Of a DNA stretch of 64,000 bases, positions 9,548 to 16,284 are shown piece by piece; positions within the stretch are counted from its first letter, which is position 1, and every line of letters begins with the position of its first letter. The stretch comes from Leeuwenhoekiella polynyae (lineage in GTDB: Bacteria; Bacteroidota; Bacteroidia; Flavobacteriales; Flavobacteriaceae). The DNA is taken from the NCBI RefSeq assembly GCF_042683665.1, contig NZ_JBHUOO010000018.1; one strand, written 5' to 3'. The translations under genes and the position numbers were made by a program. The notes under the pieces are model-generated. The model made no database searches. It was not told where the DNA came from and saw only the letters and a program-made list of their open reading frames with translations.

Positions 9548-10153
9548 ATGAAACACTGGATTGATAAAATCTTACATTTTAAAAGCGAAAGCGTTACGCT
9601 TATTCCTTTAAAAGCAGAGCATAAAGACGGACTTCTAAAAGCAGCTTCAGACGGTAAACTCTGGGAATTGTGGTATACTTCTGTTCCTGATGCCAACTCA
9701 ATAGACTCGTATATTGCTACTGCTTTAGCTCAAAAAGAAAAGGGATTAGAATATCCGCTCACCATAATAGATACACAAACTGAAACGATTATAGGTTGTA
9801 CCCGTTTCTACAATTTACAACCGGAGCACAGACGGCTGGAAATAGGATATACCTGGTATGCTAAAAGTTATCAACGCACTGCTGCAAATACACAATGTAA
9901 GTATTTGCTATTACAATACGCATTTGAAGGATTGAACTGCATCGCTGTACAAATCGTCACCAACTGGTTTAATATAAAATCTCGAGAAGCTATTGCGCGT
10001 CTTGGTGCAAAACAGGATGGTATTCTGCGCAATCATCGTCTTAATGCAGACGGAAGCTATCGCGATACTGTTGTTTTTTCTATTACAGAAAGTGAGTGGA
10101 TGGGTGTAAAGAAAACATTAAATTATAAATTGAACCGCTATAAAAACTTGTGA
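9548..10153 (+). CDS. GNAT acetyltransferase, RimJ/RimL-like
   Basis: The 201-residue protein has the layout of the RimJ/RimL branch of GNAT N-acetyltransferases. The N-terminal SVTLIPLKAEHKDGL is followed by RRLEIGYTWY (beta-4), the acetyl-CoA region around residues 115-140, and NIKSREAIARLGAKQDGILRNH, the typical asparagine and loop of the family. Members acetylate N-terminal amino groups or small amines; the substrate here is unknown. It is followed after one base by the DUF1697 gene, so the two probably form an operon. Confidence 0.85.
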   Translation: MKHWIDKILHFKSESVTLIPLKAEHKDGLLKAASDGKLWELWYTSVPDANSIDSYIATALAQKEKGLEYPLTIIDTQTETIIGCTRFYNLQPEHRRLEIGYTWYAKSYQRTAANTQCKYLLLQYAFEGLNCIAVQIVTNWFNIKSREAIARLGAKQDGILRNHRLNADGSYRDTVVFSITESEWMGVKKTLNYKLNRYKNL

Positions 10154-10154
10154 T

Positions 10155-10688
10155 ATGCAGCACTATATTGGGCTCTTGCGCGGGATAAATGTAGGTGGAC
10201 ACCGAAAAGTACCTATGGCAACATTACGCCAACTAATGAGTGATCTAAATTTTAAAGAGGTGAAAACCTACATACAAAGCGGAAACATCATTTTTCTATC
10301 TGATGAGAAACATACCGAAACACAATTGGCTAAAATTATAAGTAATGCTATTTTAGAAGAATTTGGATTTGAGGTTCCTGTAGTTGTTAAAACTGCTGAT
10401 GCTATAAAAAAGGCTGTTGAAGTAAATCCGTTTAGCGCTGAACCTATTGAAAATTTACATCTAACGTTTTTAAGTGAAATACCAAAACCGGAAGATGTTG
10501 CAGCTTTAGACCAAAACAGCTTTGCTCCTGATCAGTTTATAATAAGTACTTCTTATGCATACTTAACTATTCCCGGGAAATACCATAAAACTAAAATCTC
10601 CAATGCTTTTTTTGAGAAAAAACTAAATCTTACCGCCACCACCCGCAACTGGAAGACCGCTTTGAAGTTGATTGAATTAATAACGTAA
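10155..10688 (+). CDS. DUF1697 family protein
   Basis: The 177-residue protein matches the DUF1697 family along its whole length: the opening YIGLLRGINVGGHRKVPMATLR, the central KTYIQSGNIIF, and the C-terminal KTKISNAFFEKKLNLTATTRNWKT. The family has a ferredoxin-like fold and no established biochemical role. It is probably translated together with the acetyltransferase one base upstream. It is the last conserved gene before the accessory island. Confidence 0.85.
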   Translation: MQHYIGLLRGINVGGHRKVPMATLRQLMSDLNFKEVKTYIQSGNIIFLSDEKHTETQLAKIISNAILEEFGFEVPVVVKTADAIKKAVEVNPFSAEPIENLHLTFLSEIPKPEDVAALDQNSFAPDQFIISTSYAYLTIPGKYHKTKISNAFFEKKLNLTATTRNWKTALKLIELIT

Positions 10689-10772
10689 TTCTTTATTCTT
10701 AGGATCAACCTTTAAATACATGAAGTATGAAGTATGAAGTTGTAAGTGCCGGATATCCGTATTTATTTAAAT

Positions 10773-11003
10773 ATAGTACGCATCCGCCATTATGGAATCT
10801 TAAGCGCTTCCCATAAACGGGAAAGCCTTGCCCACCTGCACCAGACCCTGGTTCAGGTACAGCTCCAAGAAAAACCACCGCTGCAACACCGAATATGCCC
10901 AACGTGTAAAAAAGGAACACTCATCACCCTGGAGACCTTCACGGCACGGGGACCACCGCCATACTGGATCGCAAAACTCAAAAAATATACTAAAGCACAC
11001 TAA
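10773..11003 (+). pseudogene. IS91-family transposase, C-terminal remnant
   Basis: The frame VRIRHYGILSASHKRESL followed by CPTCKKGTLITLE and ARGPPPYW matches the C-terminus of Bacteroidota IS91-type (HUH, Y2) transposases, including the conserved RIRHYG and the two-Cys C-terminal motif. About 75 residues remain, and the catalytic HUH and tyrosine part is missing. The frame stays open back to 10746, but that part does not match. It cannot be active alone. Confidence 0.7.
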
Positions 11004-11299
11004 AGCACAAAACGCCTCTTGAAGGGTAAGAGGAACCCTATGGCTTAAACGAAGTAAAAGTGGATAAAACACTCCAAAAAACGAAAGCTTCAAGAGCTTC
11101 TAACAAGTGATATAACTACCTAAGAAAAATCAAGAGCGGAAGTGTACCCAACAGACCCGATACCTACCTAAAATAACCCACCCCAAAACGGACCAATCCC
11201 CATAGAGGGATGACCGACAAAGAACCGGTTCAGTCAACACGGCGTTCATGCTGGGTTCCCGTTCTGCAACGGGACAGGCTGTACCGACCACACGAACGC
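10773..11299 (+). mobile_element. 3' part of a degenerate IS91-family element
   Basis: After the transposase remnant there are about 290 bases without a gene. They end in a nested hairpin: outer arms GCGTTC (11242-11247) and GAACGC (11294-11299) enclose the palindrome CCCGTTCTGCAACGGG (11258-11273). IS91 elements are known for end structures of this kind and for insertion next to GAAC; a GAAC is present at 11294-11297. The exact right boundary is inferred. The element abuts the stop codon of the next gene, so it may have cut off that gene's downstream sequence. Confidence 0.5.
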
Positions 11300-11302
11300 T
11301 AG

Positions 11303-11818
11303 TTATTGTAAAACGTTTTTATTCAGTAACTCTTTTTCAATACTTGTCCGAAATCCAATATAAGTTATTTCGGCAATATTTATTTTCTTATTTTCAATCC
11401 ATTCCGCATCTTCATTCATTAATTTTAATTCCGCTTCATTTTCTGTTAGATTTTTAATTTGTCCGACAAAATATGAATCATCATCAGCTTCTGTAAATAC
11501 TGCAATCAACTCTTCGTTTTCCAATTCCGATAAACACTCGAACATATTGTTTATTTTTTCGAGTGGTAGTTTTTCGATAAATTCCGAGTAATTGTTATTC
11601 TTTATTTCACTTAATTCTTCTTCGTCCCATTCTCGATATTTTTCAATTTCGAAATTTCTAATAATTGCAAAACCATCAAATTCTTTTGTCTCGTCATTAA
11701 AACAGATAAATATGAAGATATTGTCGTTAGATTTTAGGCAAATTCCTGAATAAACTTCGTTACGATTTGGTGCTAAATCAACGTGAATAGGAATCCCATT
11801 TTTGATGGTTTCTTGCAT
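11303..11818 (-). CDS. Hypothetical protein, acidic, cassette-type gene
   Basis: The 171-residue acidic cytosolic protein (many Glu and Asp, no signal or membrane segment) was not recognised. Its start ATG at 11818 lies only 2 bases after the stop of the lipoprotein gene 11821-12303, so both belong to one unit. The stop codon overlaps TTACAATAAC, which resembles the ACAAC-type boundary of the neighbouring modules, and the IS91 remnant begins just beyond. Its AT-rich composition is like the other small genes of the island. An immunity or adaptation role is possible but not supported by any motif. Confidence 0.6.
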   Translation of the reverse strand: MQETIKNGIPIHVDLAPNRNEVYSGICLKSNDNIFIFICFNDETKEFDGFAIIRNFEIEKYREWDEEELSEIKNNNYSEFIEKLPLEKINNMFECLSELENEELIAVFTEADDDSYFVGQIKNLTENEAELKLMNEDAEWIENKKINIAEITYIGFRTSIEKELLNKNVLQ

Positions 11819-11820
11819 TT

Positions 11821-12303
11821 TTATTTAAGTTTACTCAATTCAGTTATTCTCTCTAATGCACTTATAAAGTTTTCTTGTTTTTCTTTATCACACCAATCAA
11901 ATAAATAAATATTATAAGAATTGGTCATTTTAAAAGTCATATTTTTTTTGTCAGAATATTGAATAACAGAATCTTTTTCAGTTGCCTTAATGTTTATTTG
12001 TTTCATTGTATCTGTCAATGAATGAATAAAATTTATATCCACATAAATATCTTGTAATGGAATTTCCCACTTCTGAAAGAATTCTGTTTTAGATTTACCA
12101 ATAAAGAAAGTTAAAGTAGAATCGGTTGGATTGTATTTCGCTTTAGTGTGAACTTCTAATTGATTTGCGTCAGTACACTCAAACATATAGTTTTCTATAA
12201 TTCCACCTAAATAAGTCATATCAGTACTTTTTTCAATCTTGTCTTTTTCGGAAGAGCAAGAAAGAATTAAGAAGAATGTTAGTACGCTGATTGTCTTTTT
12301 CAA
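11821..12303 (-). CDS. Hypothetical lipoprotein, cassette-type gene
   Basis: With the TTG start at 12303 the product begins MKKTISVLTFFLILSCSS, a clean lipoprotein signal. An upstream extension would read into the junction and the IS fragment. The mature part of about 145 residues is charged and contains YIFE-type beta segments (ENYMFECTDANQLEV, FFIGKSKTEFFQKW). No family was recognised. It precedes the acidic gene by 2 bases and is separated from the next gene to the right by the junction that the IS1182-like element interrupts. Confidence 0.6.
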   Translation of the reverse strand: MKKTISVLTFFLILSCSSEKDKIEKSTDMTYLGGIIENYMFECTDANQLEVHTKAKYNPTDSTLTFFIGKSKTEFFQKWEIPLQDIYVDINFIHSLTDTMKQINIKATEKDSVIQYSDKKNMTFKMTNSYNIYLFDWCDKEKQENFISALERITELSKLK

Positions 12304-12476
12304 ATGTTTTACAACGGCAGTTTGTCTCAAAACCACCTATTTATTCCTTAAAAGTAGTTGAAGCGTGTTCGATATCCAATAAAATTTAAATAATAGGCAA
12401 GAGTGACCTCTAGGCAATACAGTTTGCTTATCCTTCTTTTAAGGGCCTTAGCAAGCCTTATAACACGTGATATCGT

Positions 12477-13020
12477 ATGGTCAAGAGCAGTATTGAATGC
12501 TATCCCAAGTTTGATGAGCCTTTTAAGATCATCCCATTCACCAAGGAGTTTAATGATTACAGAACAGGTACCCGCAAGAAAGAATACCGTGCCCGCAAGC
12601 ACGTATGTATGGACTGCCCTATACGCAGCAGCTGTCTGGGTAAAAGCGCAAAGGAAAAGAAATTCAGCGTCACCTATTACCAGGCAGAATACCAGCGCAA
12701 CATCGCCCGGGTAGATCCCGATAGCTGTCGGGACTCAAGGCAGGTATATGAAAGGCAAACGGCAAAGCACGGTAGAACCTGTTTTTGGAACGCTAACGCA
12801 GTTTGTGGGATTAAGGAAGATAAATACCATAGGACTAAAACAAGCCAACAAGTGTATGCAACTCTCCGCCATTGCCTACAACCTCAAAAAATACCTCAAA
12901 TTCACTCAAAACCGAGTAAAAAGCGGAGCAGGAATGCTCAGCTTGTATTTTAGACTCAAAAAAGCCCTAAAAGAGGTATTTAAATCAATACTAATGCTCG
13001 TTAACTTCCAATGTCTATAA
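12477..13020 (+). pseudogene. IS1182-family transposase, C-terminal part, frame interrupted
   Basis: Frame one reads FKIIPFTKEFNDYRTGTRKK, then KHVCMDCPIRSSCLG (the Cys cluster of the family) and VTYYQAEYQRNIARV up to 12716. A second frame continues as QGRYMKGKRQSTVEPVFG and ANKCMQLSAIAYNLKKYL to the stop at 13020. Between them sits a 16-base palindrome (12717-12732), and removing exactly these 16 bases joins both frames as ARVDTQGRYMKG. The N-terminal half, including the first catalytic residues, is absent, so the gene is dead in any case. Confidence 0.8.
12717..12732. repeat. 16-bp palindrome inserted in a transposase gene
   Basis: CCCGATAGCTGTCGGG is an imperfect palindrome (one G-T type pair). 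It shifts the transposase frame by +1 and looks like a precise insertion. A second 16-base palindrome of the same outline, CCCG..CGGG, lies at 11258-11273 in the IS91 end. Confidence 0.65.
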
Positions 13021-13120
13021 CGCTCTCAAACAAGAAAACCGCTTAAAAGCGGATTAGATGAATTAGTTTTATACAAATTATAGACTTTTGCAACGGCTAC
13101 CGTTGTTGTGGTGCGTTTTT

Positions 13121-13768
13121 TTATTTTTCTCCAAGCCAAACATCTCCTTTTTTGAATGAATATGATTCAGTAGCTTCTCCAATCGGCTCTTTAAATTTCG
13201 TTGTTCTGTGTGGCTTTTTTAGCATTTTTTCAAACCACTTTTTATCTTCTTCATAGTCCGCTAATGTTGCGTATAATTCTGGGTCACCTGGTTCGCTGTT
13301 GTCAAAGTGGTCTTCGTCAAGTCTATATTCCCAATTAAAATTTTCAATTTCATCTTTTAACTGTCCATATTTCTCGGGGTTCAACTTTTTTGACTCGTCT
13401 GGTTTGAAAAAAGTGTTTTCATAAAAGTCCAAATAGTCTCCAATCGCACAGACAACTTGAGAATTCGCAAATCTTGGTTCAAAGAGCCATATTCTTAAAT
13501 AATAGTTTTCGTCAAGTTTGTCCAATTCCCTTTTCCAAGAATCATAAATTTCAATAAGTCCACTTAGAATTCTGGTCTTGGTTTGTCCTTTTGGACTAGG
13601 TGTTTGGCTGTTGGTTAAAGAAATTCCGCTCCAAGGGTGAACTCGAATTTTCGCATAATCTCGCTTGTACTCTTTCAAATAGTTCAAGTCGAGATTCTTA
13701 TGCGTTTCAACCCACTGGTCAATGTCATTCCATCTTCTTTTATGTCCGCGGATTTTCTTTGTTTTCAC
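13121..13768 (-). CDS. Hypothetical protein, cassette-type gene
   Basis: The start is GTG at 13768; no in-frame ATG fits. The 215-residue product is charged and rich in Trp, Tyr and Asp/Glu (RRWNDIDQWVETHKNL, YYLRIWLFEPRFANSQVV, DYLDFYENTFF), cytosolic, and without a recognised domain. It lies alone between two inverted-repeat junctions, at 13091-13116 and 13782-13925. It faces the same way as its neighbours, as expected for a single-gene module. There is no sign of decay. Confidence 0.6.
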   Translation of the reverse strand: MKTKKIRGHKRRWNDIDQWVETHKNLDLNYLKEYKRDYAKIRVHPWSGISLTNSQTPSPKGQTKTRILSGLIEIYDSWKRELDKLDENYYLRIWLFEPRFANSQVVCAIGDYLDFYENTFFKPDESKKLNPEKYGQLKDEIENFNWEYRLDEDHFDNSEPGDPELYATLADYEEDKKWFEKMLKKPHRTTKFKEPIGEATESYSFKKGDVWLGEK

Positions 13769-13781
13769 GATTTCTTTTTAA

Positions 13782-13925
13782 TGCACCACAACGTGTTTGG
13801 CTATGGTTTCGTTGCGTGAAAATCCGCGAGGATTTTCCGCCGTAAACCGAAGATAGCAAATTTGCGAGGACTTTCCGAGAGGAAAGTCAGAAGCAATGAA
13901 CTATAGCCGGTGTTGTACATAGTGC
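13782..13925. repeat. Imperfect inverted-repeat junction between two cassette-like genes
   Basis: The 144-base spacer has complementary ends: GCACCACAAC..GGCTATGGTT on the left and AACTATAGCC..GTTGTACATAGTGC on the right. Inside are two further hairpins, AAAATCC-GCG-AGGATTT and GACTTTCC-GAGA-GGAAAGTC. Outer ACAAC/GTTGT boxes with a long folded centre resemble large attC sites, but the boxes do not fit the classical RYYYAAC/GTTRRRY consensus. A shorter relative, interrupted by an IS, lies at 12311-13116. Confidence 0.55.
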
Positions 13926-13928
13926 TTT

Positions 13929-14444
13929 TTAATTTTCAAATTTCACATATTTGGTTTCAACGTCAAAGTCAGCCCATTTAATTTTTAGTGTATCGTTTTT
14001 CGTTGAAGTTATTGTTCCTTTTTGAACAAAGTCATTATAAAATATCGTGATTTTATTTCCATCCAAAATGTATGGCATATGTCCATCACCATCATAATCA
14101 GCAACTAGGAAATCCTTTGCGGTCAACCAAAAATCAGCGTGTGGTCCATTTGGGTCTTGAGTCCAAATTCCGAACGCTTGAGTTGTGTCAATCGTTAAAT
14201 TCCGTATGATTGTTTTTTCAGGACGTTTTATGTTCTTTATTTCAGGGTTGTCAGTATTATATTCTGAAATCGTATAAGTTTCTCGTTTGTCAGGATTTGC
14301 CAATTCATTGTAACCATTTAGAGAATCAATTTTTAATAACGATTCCGCATTTGAGTTTAGTTCGTTATTTTTCTTTTCGTTTTTGCACGAAATACCGATT
14401 AAAATCAGAATGAAAATTGATATGTAATTTAGTTTTTTCAGCAT
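13929..14444 (-). CDS. Hypothetical lipoprotein, cassette-type gene
   Basis: The ATG at 14444 gives MLKKLNYISIFILILIGISCK, a lipoprotein signal; a TTG 9 bases upstream lies within the junction motif and is less likely. The 171-residue product has an acidic linker and a compact C-terminal domain with FGIWTQDPNGPHADFWL and VADYDGDGHMPYILDGNKI. The latter resembles small beta-sandwich lipoproteins that sense or bind ligands, but no family was recognised. It is the first gene of the island in reading direction. The motif GTTGTACATA sits directly upstream. Confidence 0.6.
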   Translation of the reverse strand: MLKKLNYISIFILILIGISCKNEKKNNELNSNAESLLKIDSLNGYNELANPDKRETYTISEYNTDNPEIKNIKRPEKTIIRNLTIDTTQAFGIWTQDPNGPHADFWLTAKDFLVADYDGDGHMPYILDGNKITIFYNDFVQKGTITSTKNDTLKIKWADFDVETKYVKFEN

Positions 14445-14454
14445 TATGTACAAC

Positions 14455-15294
14455 TTGTTATATCAACACTAAATATATACATATCCCCTCAAAATTTACG
14501 GGATATCACCACTATTGAGTTGCGTTAATAAAAGTAGACCTTTGTCTTAAATCTAGTTTACAGAATCCTGTAATCCCATGGGTCAACGCAAAAAAAGGGA
14601 ATAAATCCATGTAAAACACCCTTTTATTCGATTGTATTTCCAGTTTCCTTCGGGATTTGTTCGAGAAATACCCCCTTTTACCGAAGCCCTCTCGAAGGAT
14701 ACCCGAACAAGACTCGAAGCAAACCCCTCTAAAAATCGATTTGCTATGCAGGAGTAGGCTATAGTATGTAAAAGTATGCTGGAGTATGCGAGACTGTGCA
14801 ATTGCCTGCAAGTACAGGCCATTTAAAACAGCTTATCATATTGGGACTTTTAGGGATTGTGTTTCTTGAAAAGGTAGCCTTGCATCCGTAACTAGTTGAT
14901 GAGCCTCAGCCATATACCTCCCATAGCGTTAGCATACCGTTACCCTGCCTTTGCTATGCAGTATCCCCGGGTGAAACGTGGGTGAACCTCGGGTGAACTA
15001 CGGGTGAACCTTGGGTGAATGGAGCTCTGGGAAGTTTAAAATGGGATAATGGCAGCACGGAGTACTCGCTGCAGGTAGTATGGCAAGCTAGTCTTTAGAG
15101 AGCTAACTTATAAAAAAAGAGCCTTCCCCTATCCTAGGCTGTGCGGTTAAGATAAATGCGTCTGAGCTTAGGTCTGCTAATATAAGGCATTTTTAAGGCC
15201 TTGTCAAGAGGTGAGCCTATACGGATCATTAGACTTTGCTGAGTAGCGTTTACTAAATTAGTGTGTTCCTATTTTCCACAAAACACTATAAACG
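14455..15294. other. About 840 bases without a credible gene
   Basis: No open frame here looks like a protein; the longest minus-strand frames have no family-like strings. The stretch holds a 12-base direct repeat TTTGCTATGCAG (14740-14751 and 14951-14962), overlapping complementary strings around TTGTTCGAGA and CTCGAAG..CGAACAA (14656-14710), and the 11-bp tandem repeat at 14969-15023. It may be decayed mobile DNA or an untranslated RNA. Confidence 0.4.
14969..15023. repeat. Five tandem 11-bp units with core GGGTGAA
   Basis: The units are CGGGTGAAACG, TGGGTGAACCT, CGGGTGAACTA, CGGGTGAACCT and TGGGTGAATGG. Every unit keeps GGGTGAA and the spacing is exactly 11 bases, about one helical turn. 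No reading frame uses it. The function is unknown. Confidence 0.75.
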
Positions 15295-15295
15295 A

Positions 15296-15326
15296 AAAAA
15301 TCCCTGCATTTCTGCAAGGATTTTTA
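15296..15326 (-). terminator. Terminator after tRNA-His
   Basis: On the minus strand AAAAATCCTTGCA pairs with TGCAGGGATTTTT across GAAA, with one G-T pair, and ends in T residues. It lies 7 bases after the tRNA 3' end. Confidence 0.7.
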
Positions 15327-15332
15327 CTTCCG

Positions 15333-15407
15333 GGTGGAAGATCGGTCTCGAACCGACGACCTCCTGAACCACAATCAGGCGCTCTAACCAACTGAGCTAC
15401 AACCACC
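15333..15407 (-). tRNA. tRNA-His (anticodon GTG)
   Basis: The minus strand has a full cloverleaf: D arm GCTCAGTTGGTTAGAGC, anticodon stem CCTGA/TCAGG with loop TTGTGGT (anticodon GTG), and a T arm with loop TTCGAGA. A G is encoded directly before position 1, as expected for G-1 of tRNA-His. The acceptor strands GTGGTTG and CTTCCAC leave two adjacent T-T oppositions. CCA is not encoded. Confidence 0.93.
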
Positions 15408-15444
15408 ATTTTTAAACATATTTCGCTAGCGAATTATGCGGGTG

Positions 15445-15475
15445 CAAATGTAATGCAAATCCATATTATGAGCAA
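15445..15475 (-). promoter_or_regulatory. Bacteroidota-type promoter of tRNA-His
   Basis: The minus strand shows TTG, 20 bases, TACATTTG, matching the housekeeping consensus. Transcription should start near 15438, about 30 bases before the mature tRNA. The 12-bp palindrome TTCGCTAGCGAA (15422-15433) lies in this leader. Confidence 0.7.
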
Positions 15476-15493
15476 TACATTCTTTCAAAAAAT

Positions 15494-16210
15494 TTATATC
15501 AAATCAAAAATAGAATCTACAGCCGGATATCGCTCTACGGTAAAGCCTTCTGCATAATCGGTTCCTATTAATCTACCCAGATCCTGAGCGCGATATTTTA
15601 CACTATCCTGAAAGTTTTTGCTAGATATGGGCGTATTACTATCAGGGTTATTAGGATCGTAAAACTGAGAACCGTAAGCCAGTACAGCTTGCATCTTTAC
15701 ATCCATAAAACCACTTATATCAACCACTACATCGGGTTGTAGATTTTTCCACTGTATATAATGATACACGTGTTTAGGCCTCCAGGCTTCCTGCACTTCT
15801 CCATCAAGGCTTGTCTCTATCTTTTTTAAACCACTTAGAAAACAAGCATCACTTGCTAATTTACTTCCTTTACCGTGATCTATATGTCTATCATCAATAG
15901 CGTTACACAAAACTATTTCTGGTTTATACTTGCGTATGATCTCAATAATTCTCAGTTGCGATTCTTTATCGTTTACAAAAAAACCGTCTGCTAAAGCAAT
16001 ATTCTCTCGTACGCTTAATCCAAGTATTTTAGCAGCTGCAGCAGCCTCTTGATCTCGTATTTCTGCAGAACCACGCGTTCCTAGTTCACCACGAGTTAAA
16101 TCTAATATTCCTGTTTTTTTTCCTCTACTGGCTTCCTTTGCAAGTACTCCGCTACAAGAAAGTTCTACGTCGTCAGGATGTGCACCTATCGCAAGTATAT
16201 CTAATTTCAA
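15494..16210 (-). CDS. bshB1: Bacillithiol biosynthesis deacetylase BshB1
   Basis: The 238-residue protein is a LmbE/PIG-L-fold zinc deacetylase. It has the metal motif AHPDDVELSCSG at residues 13-24 and the second metal region DDRHIDHGKGSKL near residue 110. It matches the BshB1 subfamily along its length (LTRGELGTRG, QFYDPNNPDSNTPIS). It removes acetate from N-acetylglucosaminyl-malate, the second step of bacillithiol synthesis, which fits the use of bacillithiol as low-molecular thiol in flavobacteria. The glycosyltransferase and the cysteine ligase of the pathway are not in this window. It is followed upstream by a transsulfuration enzyme on the same strand. Confidence 0.92.
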   Translation of the reverse strand: MKLDILAIGAHPDDVELSCSGVLAKEASRGKKTGILDLTRGELGTRGSAEIRDQEAAAAAKILGLSVRENIALADGFFVNDKESQLRIIEIIRKYKPEIVLCNAIDDRHIDHGKGSKLASDACFLSGLKKIETSLDGEVQEAWRPKHVYHYIQWKNLQPDVVVDISGFMDVKMQAVLAYGSQFYDPNNPDSNTPISSKNFQDSVKYRAQDLGRLIGTDYAEGFTVERYPAVDSIFDLI

Positions 16211-16284
16211 TTGGCTTATTTTTAATTTAATTGTATAAGTCGGTCTTCAAACAGTTTACTAACCCGTATTTCGCAGGAATTTGA

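Larger units (their letters stand above)
12319..13090 (+). mobile_element. Internally deleted IS1182-family element
   Basis: The segment carries the C-terminal half of an IS1182-family transposase and is flanked by the 7-bp direct repeat CAACGGC (12312-12318 and 13091-13097). The ends share only GTCT and a few A residues at equal distance, so terminal repeats are weak. Joining the flanks with one copy of the 7 bases recreates the palindrome ACAACGG-CTA-CCGTTGT of a cassette junction, which suggests insertion into that hairpin. A minus-strand frame at 12348-12480 may be a piece of a second element. Confidence 0.55.

Noticed and set aside
10800..11093. Open frames on the minus strand over the IS91 remnant
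   Set aside because: They lie opposite the frame that matches IS91 transposases and have no family-like strings.
13782..13925. Classical integron attC site
   Set aside because: The outer boxes are ACAAC/GTTGT-like rather than RYYYAAC/GTTRRRY, and no IntI-type integrase is in the window. It is kept only as an attC-like junction.
14512..14822. Two minus-strand frames of 79-99 codons
   Set aside because: The composition is not protein-like, they overlap each other in different frames, and no start context or homology-like motif is seen.
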